From NCBI GenBank assembly GCA_009692045.1, contig SIAA01000005.1, positions 1-64,000 of the forward strand: a stretch of 64,000 bases of DNA, read 5' to 3'. Origin of the DNA: Phycisphaerales bacterium. GTDB lineage: Bacteria > Planctomycetota > Phycisphaerae > Phycisphaerales > SM1A02. The translations under genes were made by a program, and so were the position numbers. The notes under the pieces were generated by a model. The model saw nothing but the letters and a program-made list of their open reading frames with translations. It was not told where the DNA came from and did not search any database. This document shows, piece by piece, positions 53,218-62,344 of the stretch (positions within the stretch are counted from its first letter, which is position 1; the number at the start of each line of letters is the position of its first letter).

Positions 53218-53951
53218 TGCGGGCCTCCGTAGGAAAAGATGTTGTCAGCAACCTTGGGGTCGTTTGCTTCTGTCATTGCTGGAGGGTTGCCCCCCGTGGC
53301 CGGTTGACCGTCCGGCCCATTGGAGACAAAGCGGATGCGCCCGGCATCGCACGCTCCGCCCATCCCCCGCACCTGCTCGTCACCGGAACGAACCGATCCA
53401 TCCGGGTCCATGAAGGTTCCGATGGGATCGATGCGATCAACCTTTCGGCCGGGGTTGCACAGGGCGATGCGTAGTCCCCAGGGATCAATAATCTCCCTTG
53501 CTTCAGTGATGGGTACAGCGCCGGGATTGGGACCGTACGGCGCGGGCATTCCCGGTCCTGGCCACTGGCCTGTCAGATTCCCCGGGGGCAGAACGCGAAT
53601 CATGTCGGGGGGAATGCGTGCCAGCATCTCGCGACTGGTCTGGCTTTTCTGCAGCACATCGAGAAGCGGAACAATCATGTAGGCGCCGGCGGTGTTGATC
53701 TCCCAGATGTCAAAGGCTCGCTGAGGAGTTACCGAGTATGGACCACCGATGCTGAGCGGTCTGCCATTGGAAGATTCCCACTCGCGCACCGCAGCATCGA
53801 GAATCGCGAAGGTGTCTTTCATCTTCTGGCGCTCGCTGCGGGCCAGCACGGTGGTGCTGACTCCGATGCCGATAGTCGCGAGAATGATGATGATCCCCAC
53901 CACGATCATCAGCTCAAGCAGCGTGAATCCACGGGCGGCGCGTTGGTTCAT
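53214..53951 (-). CDS. GspG-like major pseudopilin (first of two)
   Basis: 245 residues from the ATG at 53951, chosen because it overlaps the upstream stop by 4 bp and places the prepilin site RAARG|FTLLE correctly. After the helix, AILDAAVREWESSNGRPL and EIIDPWGLRIAL match the GspG core ('DPWG'). GspG forms the pseudopilus shaft in type II secretion. Confidence 0.85.
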   Translation of the reverse strand: MNQRAARGFTLLELMIVVGIIIILATIGIGVSTTVLARSERQKMKDTFAILDAAVREWESSNGRPLSIGGPYSVTPQRAFDIWEINTAGAYMIVPLLDVLQKSQTSREMLARIPPDMIRVLPPGNLTGQWPGPGMPAPYGPNPGAVPITEAREIIDPWGLRIALCNPGRKVDRIDPIGTFMDPDGSVRSGDEQVRGMGGACDAGRIRFVSNGPDGQPATGGNPPAMTEANDPKVADNIFSYGGPQ

Positions 53952-55138
53952 GGGCCAACCTCCACCACATTGTCGGCGTTGTAACCGGCGACATCGACGC
54001 GGCGCGTGCGATCCCACGATCGGTCGGGTCCGTAGCTGAGAAGGGCAAACTCAGCCGCGCGCAAGCCGCGTGATGTGCTGAGGTCAGTCGCGCCATCGGC
54101 GAGTGATCCATTTACATCGTCACCAGCACTGAATCGGCCCGGGCGCAGGGCGAAGTAGTCGCCTACATCGAAGAGTCCCACCGCAGGAATCCCCGGCTCA
54201 CCGCCACTATATGGCTTGCGGTAATAGCGAATCGGTCGACCCCAGTAATCAACTATGCACTTGGGCAGCACATCAAAGTTGGGAACCTCGTCAGCGCTCA
54301 CCAGCACCGGTTCACCGGCCGCATCAAGACCGGTGATGCCACGAACCATCTTGTCGTCCTTTAGATCCATATATGGACCCAGTTGTTTGCCCCGAGCATT
54401 TTGATATCGAGGCATGTCGCGGATTCCCGACGCCGCAGTCGGCGAGGCCGGCGAGTCAAGATTGTCGGCGGGAAGATTGCGCCTACCGAAACATCCCGTG
54501 CACGGTGCGGGATAGCCAGTTGCGGAAACCGGAGCTGGTGCCAGAAGTGCACCCCACACTCCGTCCCGTCCAGGATGGCGCACGCCATTTCGCGGCGTCT
54601 CCCTAGCACCCGGCAGCGGCGTACCACCCGCAGTAACCATGGAGGCAGTGAGAATCACTCCGTAACCATCAGCGGATCGGTCGGTGCCTCCGAGCAGATA
54701 CTCCGCCGGACTGGTGAATGAGTTCCACAACTGCACATCACCGGCAAGCGTGGTGGCATTGGGAGATGGAAACAGGTCACGGCAATAACCCGGCAGAGTG
54801 GCGGGAGATCCGCTTCCGGCACCCGCATAGGGCGGACTAACTCCGGGAATGCCGCGCGGCCCGAGAATGGGCGGGTAGTAACCGGTGTCCTCATTGAAGC
54901 GCGTAATGGCCTTGACCATCTCTGTCATAAGAACCCGGGTGTTCGCCATCTGAGCCGAGCGCGCCGCCGCCGACAGTCCCACCATCAGCAGGCCGATGAG
55001 AAGGACGATGATCGCTATTACCACTAGCAACTCAAGAATGGTGAATCCGCCCGTGCCGCACCTCGCCCCCAAGGCGGAGCGTGGGCTCTGTCTCGGCGAT
55101 CTCTGGAGGTTGTCACTACGGACGAATCCCATACACAC
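53948..55138 (-). CDS. GspG-like pseudopilin (second)
   Basis: 396 residues. A long basic leader of about 30 residues precedes the site GTGG|FTILE and the helix LLVVIAIIVLLIGLLMVG. VKAITRFNEDTGYYPPILGP and CIVDYWGRPIRYYRKP match the GspG pattern, with a large insert between. It is the first pseudopilin after GspF (24-bp gap). Which of the two GspG-like proteins is the major subunit is not clear. Confidence 0.8.
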   Translation of the reverse strand: MCMGFVRSDNLQRSPRQSPRSALGARCGTGGFTILELLVVIAIIVLLIGLLMVGLSAAARSAQMANTRVLMTEMVKAITRFNEDTGYYPPILGPRGIPGVSPPYAGAGSGSPATLPGYCRDLFPSPNATTLAGDVQLWNSFTSPAEYLLGGTDRSADGYGVILTASMVTAGGTPLPGARETPRNGVRHPGRDGVWGALLAPAPVSATGYPAPCTGCFGRRNLPADNLDSPASPTAASGIRDMPRYQNARGKQLGPYMDLKDDKMVRGITGLDAAGEPVLVSADEVPNFDVLPKCIVDYWGRPIRYYRKPYSGGEPGIPAVGLFDVGDYFALRPGRFSAGDDVNGSLADGATDLSTSRGLRAAEFALLSYGPDRSWDRTRRVDVAGYNADNVVEVGP

Positions 55139-55162
55139 AAACCTTCCCGCGCCTTCACGGCG

Positions 55163-56452
55163 CTACTTTTGCTGAGACACGCTTTCGATCATGGCCACCA
55201 GCGGCAGGAAGAGCGCAAGAACGATGGTTCCTACGATTCCGCCCAATATCACCACCATGAATGGCTCGAGCAAACTCAGGAGACTTCCTACGGCAACATC
55301 GACCTCTTCGTCGTAGTTGTCGGCGATCTTCATGAGCATGACATCGAGATCGCCCGTCTCCTCACCGACATCGATCATGTTGACAACGATGGCATCGCAC
55401 ACTTTGCTCTCGCGCAGGGGCGCGGCAAACGACTCCCCCTCACGGATCGAGTCATGCACCTTGGTGAGCGCCTTCTCAAAGATGTAGTTGCCCGAGGTGT
55501 CGCGGGTGATGATGATCGCTTCCAGAATAGGCACGCCTGCCGCCACCAGAGTTCCCAGCGTTCGCGTGAATCGGGCAATGGCCGTTTTGCGAATCAACTG
55601 CCCGATCACGGGAATATTGGTTCGCAACACATCGGTGCCGGCGCGTCCCCAGTGGGTTTTTCGCAGCAGTTTGAAGAAGAGGAATATCAGGAATGGCGAT
55701 GCCAGCACCCAAATGGCTCCGGGGATTGACTGCCCCGGCTTCTGCCCCGCCACCCACTGGCTGGCATCCACCAGCCAAATGGTGAGCCCAGGAAGTTCGA
55801 CATCAAAGTCCTTGAAGATGTCCTGGAACTTCGGAATCACGAAGTACATGATGCCGGTCACAATGAGCACGGCGATGGAGATCACGACCGCCGGATAAAT
55901 CATGGCACCGATGATGCGTCGCTTCAGGCGCTGGCCCTTCTCCTGGAAGTCGGCAAGGCGCTGCAAGATCACATCGAGCACACCACCGATCTCGCCTGCC
56001 GCCACCATCTTGGCATAGAGCCGATCGAAGGCCTTCGGGTGCTTGGCCATGGCATCGGAGAGCGTCGATCCTGACTCAACATCTTCACACACCGAACCGA
56101 GGATCGACTTGAGTAGTCCCGGGCGCTGCTGCTGCTCCAAGATCTGGATCGATCGCAGCAGCGGCAGTCCGGCATCTTGCAGAGTCGAGAGCTGGCGCGT
56201 GACCAGCGTGATCTTCTTGGCACTCACACCACCGATGGCTAGAGTAAAGCCACCCTTACGCTTCTTCTTGATTTGCCGCACGCTGCCGGACTTGCCCTCG
56301 GCATCACTCTTGATCTTCTGCTCGCGCACTGAGGTGGGGAAAAACCCCTGCCCCTTGATGCGCTGCAGTGCCTGCTCACTGGTGGTGGCTTCAATGGTGC
56401 CCTTCTGGGTCTTTCCGGCGGCGTTCAGGGCTTCGTAGGCAAATGTTGGCAT
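55163..56452 (-). CDS. gspF: GspF/PilC inner-membrane platform protein
   Basis: 429 residues with two T2SSF domains: LVTRQLSTLQDAGLPLLRSIQIL… (about 82-205) and FTRTLGTLVAAGVPILEAIIITRDT… (about 290-420). Membrane segments lie near 185-210, 250-265 and 395-420. The N-terminus MPTFAYEALNAAGKTQKGTIEA is typical. It anchors the assembly ATPase. It lies 42 bp after gspE. Confidence 0.95.
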   Translation of the reverse strand: MPTFAYEALNAAGKTQKGTIEATTSEQALQRIKGQGFFPTSVREQKIKSDAEGKSGSVRQIKKKRKGGFTLAIGGVSAKKITLVTRQLSTLQDAGLPLLRSIQILEQQQRPGLLKSILGSVCEDVESGSTLSDAMAKHPKAFDRLYAKMVAAGEIGGVLDVILQRLADFQEKGQRLKRRIIGAMIYPAVVISIAVLIVTGIMYFVIPKFQDIFKDFDVELPGLTIWLVDASQWVAGQKPGQSIPGAIWVLASPFLIFLFFKLLRKTHWGRAGTDVLRTNIPVIGQLIRKTAIARFTRTLGTLVAAGVPILEAIIITRDTSGNYIFEKALTKVHDSIREGESFAAPLRESKVCDAIVVNMIDVGEETGDLDVMLMKIADNYDEEVDVAVGSLLSLLEPFMVVILGGIVGTIVLALFLPLVAMIESVSQQK

Positions 56453-56494
56453 GTTCTTGACCTCTCAATCGGTACTTAGGGCACCGAGTGCCCG

Positions 56495-58237
56495 TCAGGT
56501 TTCCAAAATCGTCTCTCGTACTACCTCGTCAATCGTGGTCTGACCTTCGTAGATCCCCAGCATGCCGCACTCGCGTAGGGTCCGCATACCGCGCTTGCGC
56601 GACTCGGCGCGCAGGGCCGCCGTCGAGGCGTTGGTCATGATCATCTCGCGCAGATCGTCATCCATCACCATGATCTCGTAGAGCGCCATTCGCCCCTTGT
56701 AACCGGTCTTGTTGCAGCGCTCGCAGCCGCGCCCTCGGTAGAAGGTTCGCCCCGCCACATCAGCCGAGCGCAGATCCAACTCCATCAGTTGTTCCTCGGT
56801 GGGCTTGAATGGTTCCTTGCAGTTGGTGCAAATGCGCCGCACCAAGCGCTGAGCAATGATTCCCTCAATGGTGGCAGTGAGAAGAAAACTCTCGATACCA
56901 AGATCTAGGAGACGAAGGATGGTGCTCGGAGCATCGTTGGTGTGAACGGTGGTGAAGACCAAGTGCCCAGTGAGGCTGGCCTGGATGGCAATCTGCGCCG
57001 TCTCCAGATCACGAGTCTCACCCACGAGGATGATGTCGGGGTCCTGCCGCAGGAATGCTCGAAGCAGCCGACCGAATGTCAACTCCTGATCAAGGTTGAC
57101 CTGGCACTGGCACATGCCGTCGATGTCGTATTCGACTGGGTCTTCAGCGGTGAGCAACTTGGTGTCGGGAGTGTTCAGTTCCGCAAGTGCCGCGTAGAGA
57201 GTTGTTGTCTTGCCACTGCCGGTCGGGCCAGTGACCACCACAATGCCGTTGGGCTTATTGATGAGCAGCCGGACCGCCAGCAGATCGTCATCCCGCAGCC
57301 CCACGCGATCGAGAGAGAGTTGCACATTGGATCTGTCAAGAACACGAAGCACCACGCTCTCACCAAACATGGTGGGGAGAACGGCGACACGAAGATCGAT
57401 GGGATTGCCGCCGACATTCAGCTCGATGCGACCGTCCTGGGGAAGTCGGCGCTCGGCGATGTCAAGGTTTGCCAGAACCTTCACGCGACTCACTATGGGC
57501 ATGGCAAGGTGACGAGGCGGAGGCGTCATCTCGTAGAGCACACCATCAATGCGGTATCGCATCTTGAACTCATCCTCGAATGGCTCGAAATGAATGTCAC
57601 TGGCACGGTCGCGGATGGCCTGAAGCAGCACGAGATTCAATAGTTGCACTACCTTGTTGTCATCGGCCGCCGACTCCAATGCCGCGAGATCAATGGAGTC
57701 GCCGCGGCCCGCCAACGCATTGACCGAGTCGGACGATGCCGCATCGGCATACAGTTGGGCCACGCCGGTTGACTTGGCTGAGTAATGTTCGCGGATGATG
57801 GCATCGATCTCCGCCTCGGGTGCAATGACCGCTGAGACTTTGAATCCCATCAACATGCGCAGGTCATCGACCGCTCGGAAGTTGTCCGGGCTCTTCATCG
57901 CCACAACCAGTGACTTGGTGGCGGGATCAAACTCCACGGGAACAACCTGATAGGTCTGCACTGATTCGTTGGGAAGCGCGAGACGAGCATCTCCGGAAAT
58001 CTCAAGATCAGCCAGTGAAACACTTCTCATCCCCGCCTGCGCTGCAGTGGCCACACCAAGGTCAGCCTCGCTGCACAAACCCATCTCCAGCAGAATCGCA
58101 CCCAGATTCTGGCCCTTCTTGGTTGTCTGCTGTAGAGCCAGTGCCTCGTGCACCTGATCGCGAGTAACACGGCCCATCCTTGTAAGAATGCGACCGAGCC
58201 GGCGACCTTTCATTTCAGATATGTTCAGCTCAGCCAT
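56495..58237 (-). CDS. gspE: GspE/PilB-type secretion ATPase (first)
   Basis: 580 residues. N-terminal MshEN-like domains (about 12-150, GRILTRMGRVTRDQVHEAL), then Walker A GPTGSGKT (337-344), the Asp box around ILVGETRDLETAQIA and the His box LVFTTVHTND. A tetracysteine zinc site follows (CTNCKEP…CERCNKTGYKGR). It is a hexameric ATPase that powers pseudopilus assembly. It follows a 112-bp gap with a palindrome, so it may start its own unit with gspF and the pseudopilins. Confidence 0.95.
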   Translation of the reverse strand: MAELNISEMKGRRLGRILTRMGRVTRDQVHEALALQQTTKKGQNLGAILLEMGLCSEADLGVATAAQAGMRSVSLADLEISGDARLALPNESVQTYQVVPVEFDPATKSLVVAMKSPDNFRAVDDLRMLMGFKVSAVIAPEAEIDAIIREHYSAKSTGVAQLYADAASSDSVNALAGRGDSIDLAALESAADDNKVVQLLNLVLLQAIRDRASDIHFEPFEDEFKMRYRIDGVLYEMTPPPRHLAMPIVSRVKVLANLDIAERRLPQDGRIELNVGGNPIDLRVAVLPTMFGESVVLRVLDRSNVQLSLDRVGLRDDDLLAVRLLINKPNGIVVVTGPTGSGKTTTLYAALAELNTPDTKLLTAEDPVEYDIDGMCQCQVNLDQELTFGRLLRAFLRQDPDIILVGETRDLETAQIAIQASLTGHLVFTTVHTNDAPSTILRLLDLGIESFLLTATIEGIIAQRLVRRICTNCKEPFKPTEEQLMELDLRSADVAGRTFYRGRGCERCNKTGYKGRMALYEIMVMDDDLREMIMTNASTAALRAESRKRGMRTLRECGMLGIYEGQTTIDEVVRETILET

Positions 58238-58350
58238 GAGTTACCACTCATCCTAGACCCTATACGCATCAAAGAACGCTGCTGCATGCAGCAATCGCGT
58301 ATGGACAACTGGATTTCGGCTACTATTTGAGCCCAGTTGTGCCTGACAAG
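58238..58350 (-). promoter_or_regulatory. intergenic region with a 14-bp palindrome upstream of gspE
   Basis: TGCTGCATGCAGCA (58280-58293) is a perfect palindrome, and ATACGC (58262-58267) / GCGTAT (58297-58302) flank it as an outer inverted repeat. A CCTGA-CAAG-TCAGG hairpin at 58342-58355 covers the pilT stop. On the minus strand CTAGGATGAGTGG lies just before the gspE start. The layout suggests a terminator for pilT and an operator or promoter for gspE. Confidence 0.4.
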
Positions 58351-59466
58351 TCAGGTCGCAGCATGCTCCTCATCAAGCTCAGAACGGCCAACGGTGCCTC
58401 CGGCACGGTGCACCTTCTCTGTGAGGTCACCGGGGTTACGACTCTTGTCGATCATCTCTTCGGCGCTAATCAAACCGCGCGAATAGATGCTCCAGAGGTG
58501 GTCATCCAAGAGTTGCATTCCGAACTTCTTGCCGGTCTGGATGGCAGAATCGATGCGGAATGTCTTGTTCTCACGAATGAGGTTGGAGATGGCGGGCGTG
58601 ATGACCAGAAACTCGTATGCAGCAACACGCCCAGGCTTATCGGAACGGGCTAGCAACTGCTGGCTGAGAATGGCGATCAGAGAGGTCGACAACTGCACAC
58701 GCACCTGCTCCTGTTGGTTGGTCGGGAAGGCATCGATGACGCGACTGATGGTTCCGGCAGCGCCGGTGGTGTGCAGAGTGGCAAAGACCAAGTGGCCTGT
58801 CTCGGCAGCTCTGATGGCGGCCTCGATGGTCTCCAGGTCACGCATTTCGCCCACGAGAATCACATCGGGGTCCATGCGCAGTCCGCGGCGCAGCGCCTCG
58901 TGAAATGTCGGAACATCATGGCCGACTTCCCGTTGATTCACCACCGACCTCTTGTGGCGATGGTAGTACTCGATCGGATCTTCAACGGTGATGATGTGTC
59001 GCTCAAACCCCGTGTTGATGTAGTCGATCATCGTGGCCAGTGTCGTCGTCTTGCCCGATCCCGTGGGACCAGTTACCACGAACAAACCTCGGGGACGGCG
59101 GATGAGTTCGCGCACAATCGTCGGCAAGCCGATCTCATCAAAGGTCAGGAGCTTGTTGGGAATCTGACGAAGCACGATCGAGACATCACCGCGCTGTCGG
59201 AATACCGAGACACGGAAGCGCGCCGCCTCCCCGTAGGCGAAACCAAAGTCGGTACCGCCGACCTCCTGTAACTCTTGCTGATTCTTCTCGGAGGTGATCG
59301 ACTTCATCAGCGCGATCATGTCATCGCTCTCGAGCACCTTGGTGGCGAGGCTGCGCAGTCGACCATGCAGTCTGAGAGTCGGGGGACGCCCGACACTCAG
59401 GTGAAGATCGCTGGCGCCTTGGCGCACGACGGTGTCCAGCAGTCTGTCGATTTGCAGTGTGCTCAT
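58351..59466 (-). CDS. pilT: PilT-type retraction ATPase
   Basis: 371 residues. QGASDLHLSVGRPPTLRLHG opens the protein. Walker A GPTGSGKT is at 133-140. VGEMRDLETIEAAIRAAETGHLV and FATLHTTGAAGTISRVIDAFP follow. The PilT hallmark near the end is present as ISNLIRENKTFRIDSAIQTG. PilT disassembles type IV pili. Its presence argues that the cluster may drive a retractable pilus as well as, or instead of, type II secretion. It starts 9 bp after the second GspE gene. Confidence 0.93.
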   Translation of the reverse strand: MSTLQIDRLLDTVVRQGASDLHLSVGRPPTLRLHGRLRSLATKVLESDDMIALMKSITSEKNQQELQEVGGTDFGFAYGEAARFRVSVFRQRGDVSIVLRQIPNKLLTFDEIGLPTIVRELIRRPRGLFVVTGPTGSGKTTTLATMIDYINTGFERHIITVEDPIEYYHRHKRSVVNQREVGHDVPTFHEALRRGLRMDPDVILVGEMRDLETIEAAIRAAETGHLVFATLHTTGAAGTISRVIDAFPTNQQEQVRVQLSTSLIAILSQQLLARSDKPGRVAAYEFLVITPAISNLIRENKTFRIDSAIQTGKKFGMQLLDDHLWSIYSRGLISAEEMIDKSRNPGDLTEKVHRAGGTVGRSELDEEHAAT

Positions 59467-59475
59467 GTCTCTCTC

Positions 59476-61227
59476 TTATCCGCGCGCTTCTGAGGGCTTG
59501 AATCCTTCGATCTGCGCGTAACTGGCAATTTCCTCAGGGGTGGTCACACCCTTCATGATCTTGATGCGACCGTCCGCAACCAGACTTCGCATACCTGATC
59601 GTATGGCAGCCTGGCGCAGCCGCGAGACAGGAGCACGCTGGAATGCCAAATCGCGAAGTTCGGTGTTCATGATCATCATTTCAAATATTGCCTTGCGCCC
59701 GCGATACCCCGACTTATCGCAGTGGGGGCAACCAACCGCCTTCATGATGCACCCCTTGGCCACATCAGCAGCCTCAAGTCCAACTAGGCCCAGAGTCTTG
59801 GGATCGGGGTTGGGATCCACCACCTTGCACTTGTCGCAGAGCACGCGGGTCAAGCGCTGGGCCATGACCGCCTGAATGGAGCTGGCTACCAGGAAGGGTT
59901 TCACGCCCATGTCGATGAGGCGAGTGATGGCGCTCGGCGCATCATTGGTGTGCAGCGTGGAGAACACGAGGTGACCGGTGAGCGCCGCCTGAATGGCCAC
60001 ATCGGCAACTTCACGATCTCGGATTTCACCCACCAGAATGATGTTGGGCGCCATGCGCAACATACTCTTGAGAATCTTGCTGAAGCTGAGCCCGATGGCC
60101 TCGCGCACCTGAACCTGGTTGATGCCCTTGAAGTTGTACTCCACCGGATCCTCGGCAGTAATGATCTTGCGATCAGGCCGATTGAGGGTGTCGAGCGCCG
60201 AATAAAGCGTGGTGGTCTTGCCGGAACCGGTGGGGCCGGTCACCAGGAAAATCCCCGTCGGTCGGCGGATGATGCGATTGAAAATATCGAGATTGTCTTG
60301 CTCAAAACCAAGATTCACCAAACCGATACGCACCGAGTCCGGGCGCAAAATACGCAGCACGATGCTCTCTCCGTGCACGATGGGGCAGCTGGAGACGCGG
60401 AAGTCGATGGCCGTGCCGTCAACGGTGAACTTGATGCGACCATCCTGCGGAACGCGTCTCTCCGCGATGTTTACCCCGGCCATGAGTTTGAGCCGTGCGA
60501 GCAGCGCGCCCTGCATCCGCTTGGGCAGCTTGTCGCGGACAAAGCAGGCGCCGTCGACTCGATAGCGAAGGATTACTCCATCCTTCATGGGCTCGACATG
60601 GATATCGCTAGCCCGTCCCTTCACCGCCTCGATGATGATGCGATTCACCAGTCGAATGATGGGCGCTTCGCTGGCCGAGTCAAGATCAACGGACTTATCT
60701 ACCGAGCGATCAACAGTGGAATCCACGCTCCTGTCGACGGTGACATCCACCGAGTCGGTAACCAGCGACTGCTCTTTCTTGAGAGGATCCTTCCCGCCCG
60801 CTCCCCCATCAAGGAACTCCTGAATCTGTCGGCGACTGGCGATGGCAGTCTCCAAGTCGCCGAGGCGGAACCGAAGCATGTCCAGCATCTCCAGATCCAT
60901 AGGATCATGGATGAGAAGCTTGAGCCGACCGTTCACCTTCCCCAATGCCAATATGCAGTGCTTGCGCGCGATGTCTTCGGGAATCAGTCCACGGTCAACT
61001 CGATTGCTGTCTTCGGCGCGCTCCAGATTGAGGAACTCCATGCCAAACTGGGTTCCTAGTGCCTTGGCCACATCCTCAGCCTTGCACGCCCCCTTCTCCA
61101 CCAGCACCTCGCCGATGCGCTTGCCCGTTCCCTTGGCCGCGCTGAGAGCCGCTTGGACCTGCTGCTCATCGACAGCTTTCCAAGACACAAGGATCTCTCC
61201 TAACTTCAGTCGAACCTTACGCGCCAT
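59476..61227 (-). CDS. GspE/PilB-type secretion ATPase (second)
   Basis: 583 residues, distinct from the other GspE. An N-terminal MshEN-like domain (about 1-145) is joined to the ATPase core by a repetitive linker at about 157-182 built from SVD/TVD/RSVD units. Walker A GPTGSGKT is at 331-338, the Asp box is VGEIRDREVADVA, and the zinc site is CDKCK…CPHCDKSGYRGR. It is the first gene of the minus-strand cluster, divergent from gnd. GGAAA lies about 6 nt before the ATG. Two assembly ATPases beside one GspF suggest two related machines or alternative motors. Confidence 0.93.
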   Translation of the reverse strand: MARKVRLKLGEILVSWKAVDEQQVQAALSAAKGTGKRIGEVLVEKGACKAEDVAKALGTQFGMEFLNLERAEDSNRVDRGLIPEDIARKHCILALGKVNGRLKLLIHDPMDLEMLDMLRFRLGDLETAIASRRQIQEFLDGGAGGKDPLKKEQSLVTDSVDVTVDRSVDSTVDRSVDKSVDLDSASEAPIIRLVNRIIIEAVKGRASDIHVEPMKDGVILRYRVDGACFVRDKLPKRMQGALLARLKLMAGVNIAERRVPQDGRIKFTVDGTAIDFRVSSCPIVHGESIVLRILRPDSVRIGLVNLGFEQDNLDIFNRIIRRPTGIFLVTGPTGSGKTTTLYSALDTLNRPDRKIITAEDPVEYNFKGINQVQVREAIGLSFSKILKSMLRMAPNIILVGEIRDREVADVAIQAALTGHLVFSTLHTNDAPSAITRLIDMGVKPFLVASSIQAVMAQRLTRVLCDKCKVVDPNPDPKTLGLVGLEAADVAKGCIMKAVGCPHCDKSGYRGRKAIFEMMIMNTELRDLAFQRAPVSRLRQAAIRSGMRSLVADGRIKIMKGVTTPEEIASYAQIEGFKPSEARG

Positions 61228-61301
61228 GCATCATTTCCATTTGATCTCGAGTTCCACATCCTAGCAAGCATTGCTGAGACTTCTGTGCAGTACGGCAACG
61301 A

Positions 61302-61326
61302 TATACTCGCAGCAACTCACAAGGAG
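61302..61326 (+). promoter_or_regulatory. -10 box and ribosome-binding site for gnd-zwf
   Basis: TATACT (61302-61307) lies 26 nt before the ATG at 61334, with AAGGAG (61321-61326) at normal Shine-Dalgarno spacing. No good -35 box at 17 bp is seen. Confidence 0.45.
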
Positions 61327-61333
61327 AGAACGG

Positions 61334-62344
61334 ATGCGCATAGGGATAATCGGGCTAGGACGAATGGGTGCAAACATGGCAGCCAGGCTGATGCGTGGGG
61401 GACACTCCTGCGTCGTCTTCGATCGGTCTACGGACGCGGTGAAGTCGGCGGCGAATCAGGGCGCGATTCCCGCAACCAGCATCGCTGACCTGTGCGCCCG
61501 CTTGGACAACTGCAAGGCGGTCTGGATGATGATTCCCGCAGGATTCGTTGATGGACTGATCAAAGATGCCGCGCCCCACCTAGGGAAAGGCGACATTCTC
61601 ATAGACGGTGGTAACAGCTACTACAAGGATGACATCCGCCGCTCTGCAGAGCTGGCAGCGCGAGGGATCAGATACCTAGATGTCGGCACTTCGGGCGGCG
61701 TATGGGGCCTCGAGAGGGGGTATTGCCAGATGATCGGTGGCGACACGGATGCTGTGCGGCACCTTGATCCCATTTTCGCCACGCTGGCGCCTGGATCCGC
61801 CTCTGCGAGCGCGACACCTGGGCGCACGCGCACCGGTTCCGCTTCGGAGGGCTACCTGCACTGCGGTCCCTCCGGCGCCGGGCACTTTGTCAAGATGGTT
61901 CACAACGGCATCGAGTACGGCATGATGGCGGCTTACGCCGAAGGGCTCAACATCATCCGTCACGCCGATGTTGGCAGGCAATCTCAAGAGCATGACGCCG
62001 AGACCACCCCGCTGCGCCATCCCGAGGAGTACCAGTATCAGTTCGACATCGCAGAAATCACGGAGGTGTGGCGACGCGGCAGCGTGGTGAGCAGTTGGTT
62101 GCTCGATCTGACCGCGCAGGCGCTGGCAAGCGATCCCACCCTTGAGAAGTTCTCCGGCCGGGTAAGCGACAGCGGCGAAGGTCGCTGGACCATCAACGCC
62201 GCCGTGGACGAGGGTGTTCCCGTACCGGTTCTCTCGGCGGCGCTGTATCAGAGATTTGCCAGCCGCGGCAATGCGGAGTTTTCCGACAAGGTGTGCTCAG
62301 CCATGCGCTTCGGGTTTGGCGGACACTTGGAGAAGAAGGCGTGA
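61334..62344 (+). CDS. gnd: 6-phosphogluconate dehydrogenase, decarboxylating (short form)
   Basis: 336 residues from the ATG at 61334, chosen for its AAGGAG site. The N-terminal Rossmann motif is [55 protein letters not shown] and [20 protein letters not shown] cover substrate and catalytic regions. The length matches the NAD-preferring short Gnd family, not the 470-residue form. An Ala/Ser/Thr-rich insert near residues 155-172 is unusual. It oxidises 6-phosphogluconate to ribulose-5-phosphate. The stop shares one base with the zwf start (TGATG). Confidence 0.93.
   Translation: MRIGIIGLGRMGANMAARLMRGGHSCVVFDRSTDAVKSAANQGAIPATSIADLCARLDNCKAVWMMIPAGFVDGLIKDAAPHLGKGDILIDGGNSYYKDDIRRSAELAARGIRYLDVGTSGGVWGLERGYCQMIGGDTDAVRHLDPIFATLAPGSASASATPGRTRTGSASEGYLHCGPSGAGHFVKMVHNGIEYGMMAAYAEGLNIIRHADVGRQSQEHDAETTPLRHPEEYQYQFDIAEITEVWRRGSVVSSWLLDLTAQALASDPTLEKFSGRVSDSGEGRWTINAAVDEGVPVPVLSAALYQRFASRGNAEFSDKVCSAMRFGFGGHLEKKA

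Noticed and set aside
59950-61059. 369-codon plus-strand open frame
   Set aside because: Antisense to the second GspE ATPase gene with intact Walker and zinc motifs.
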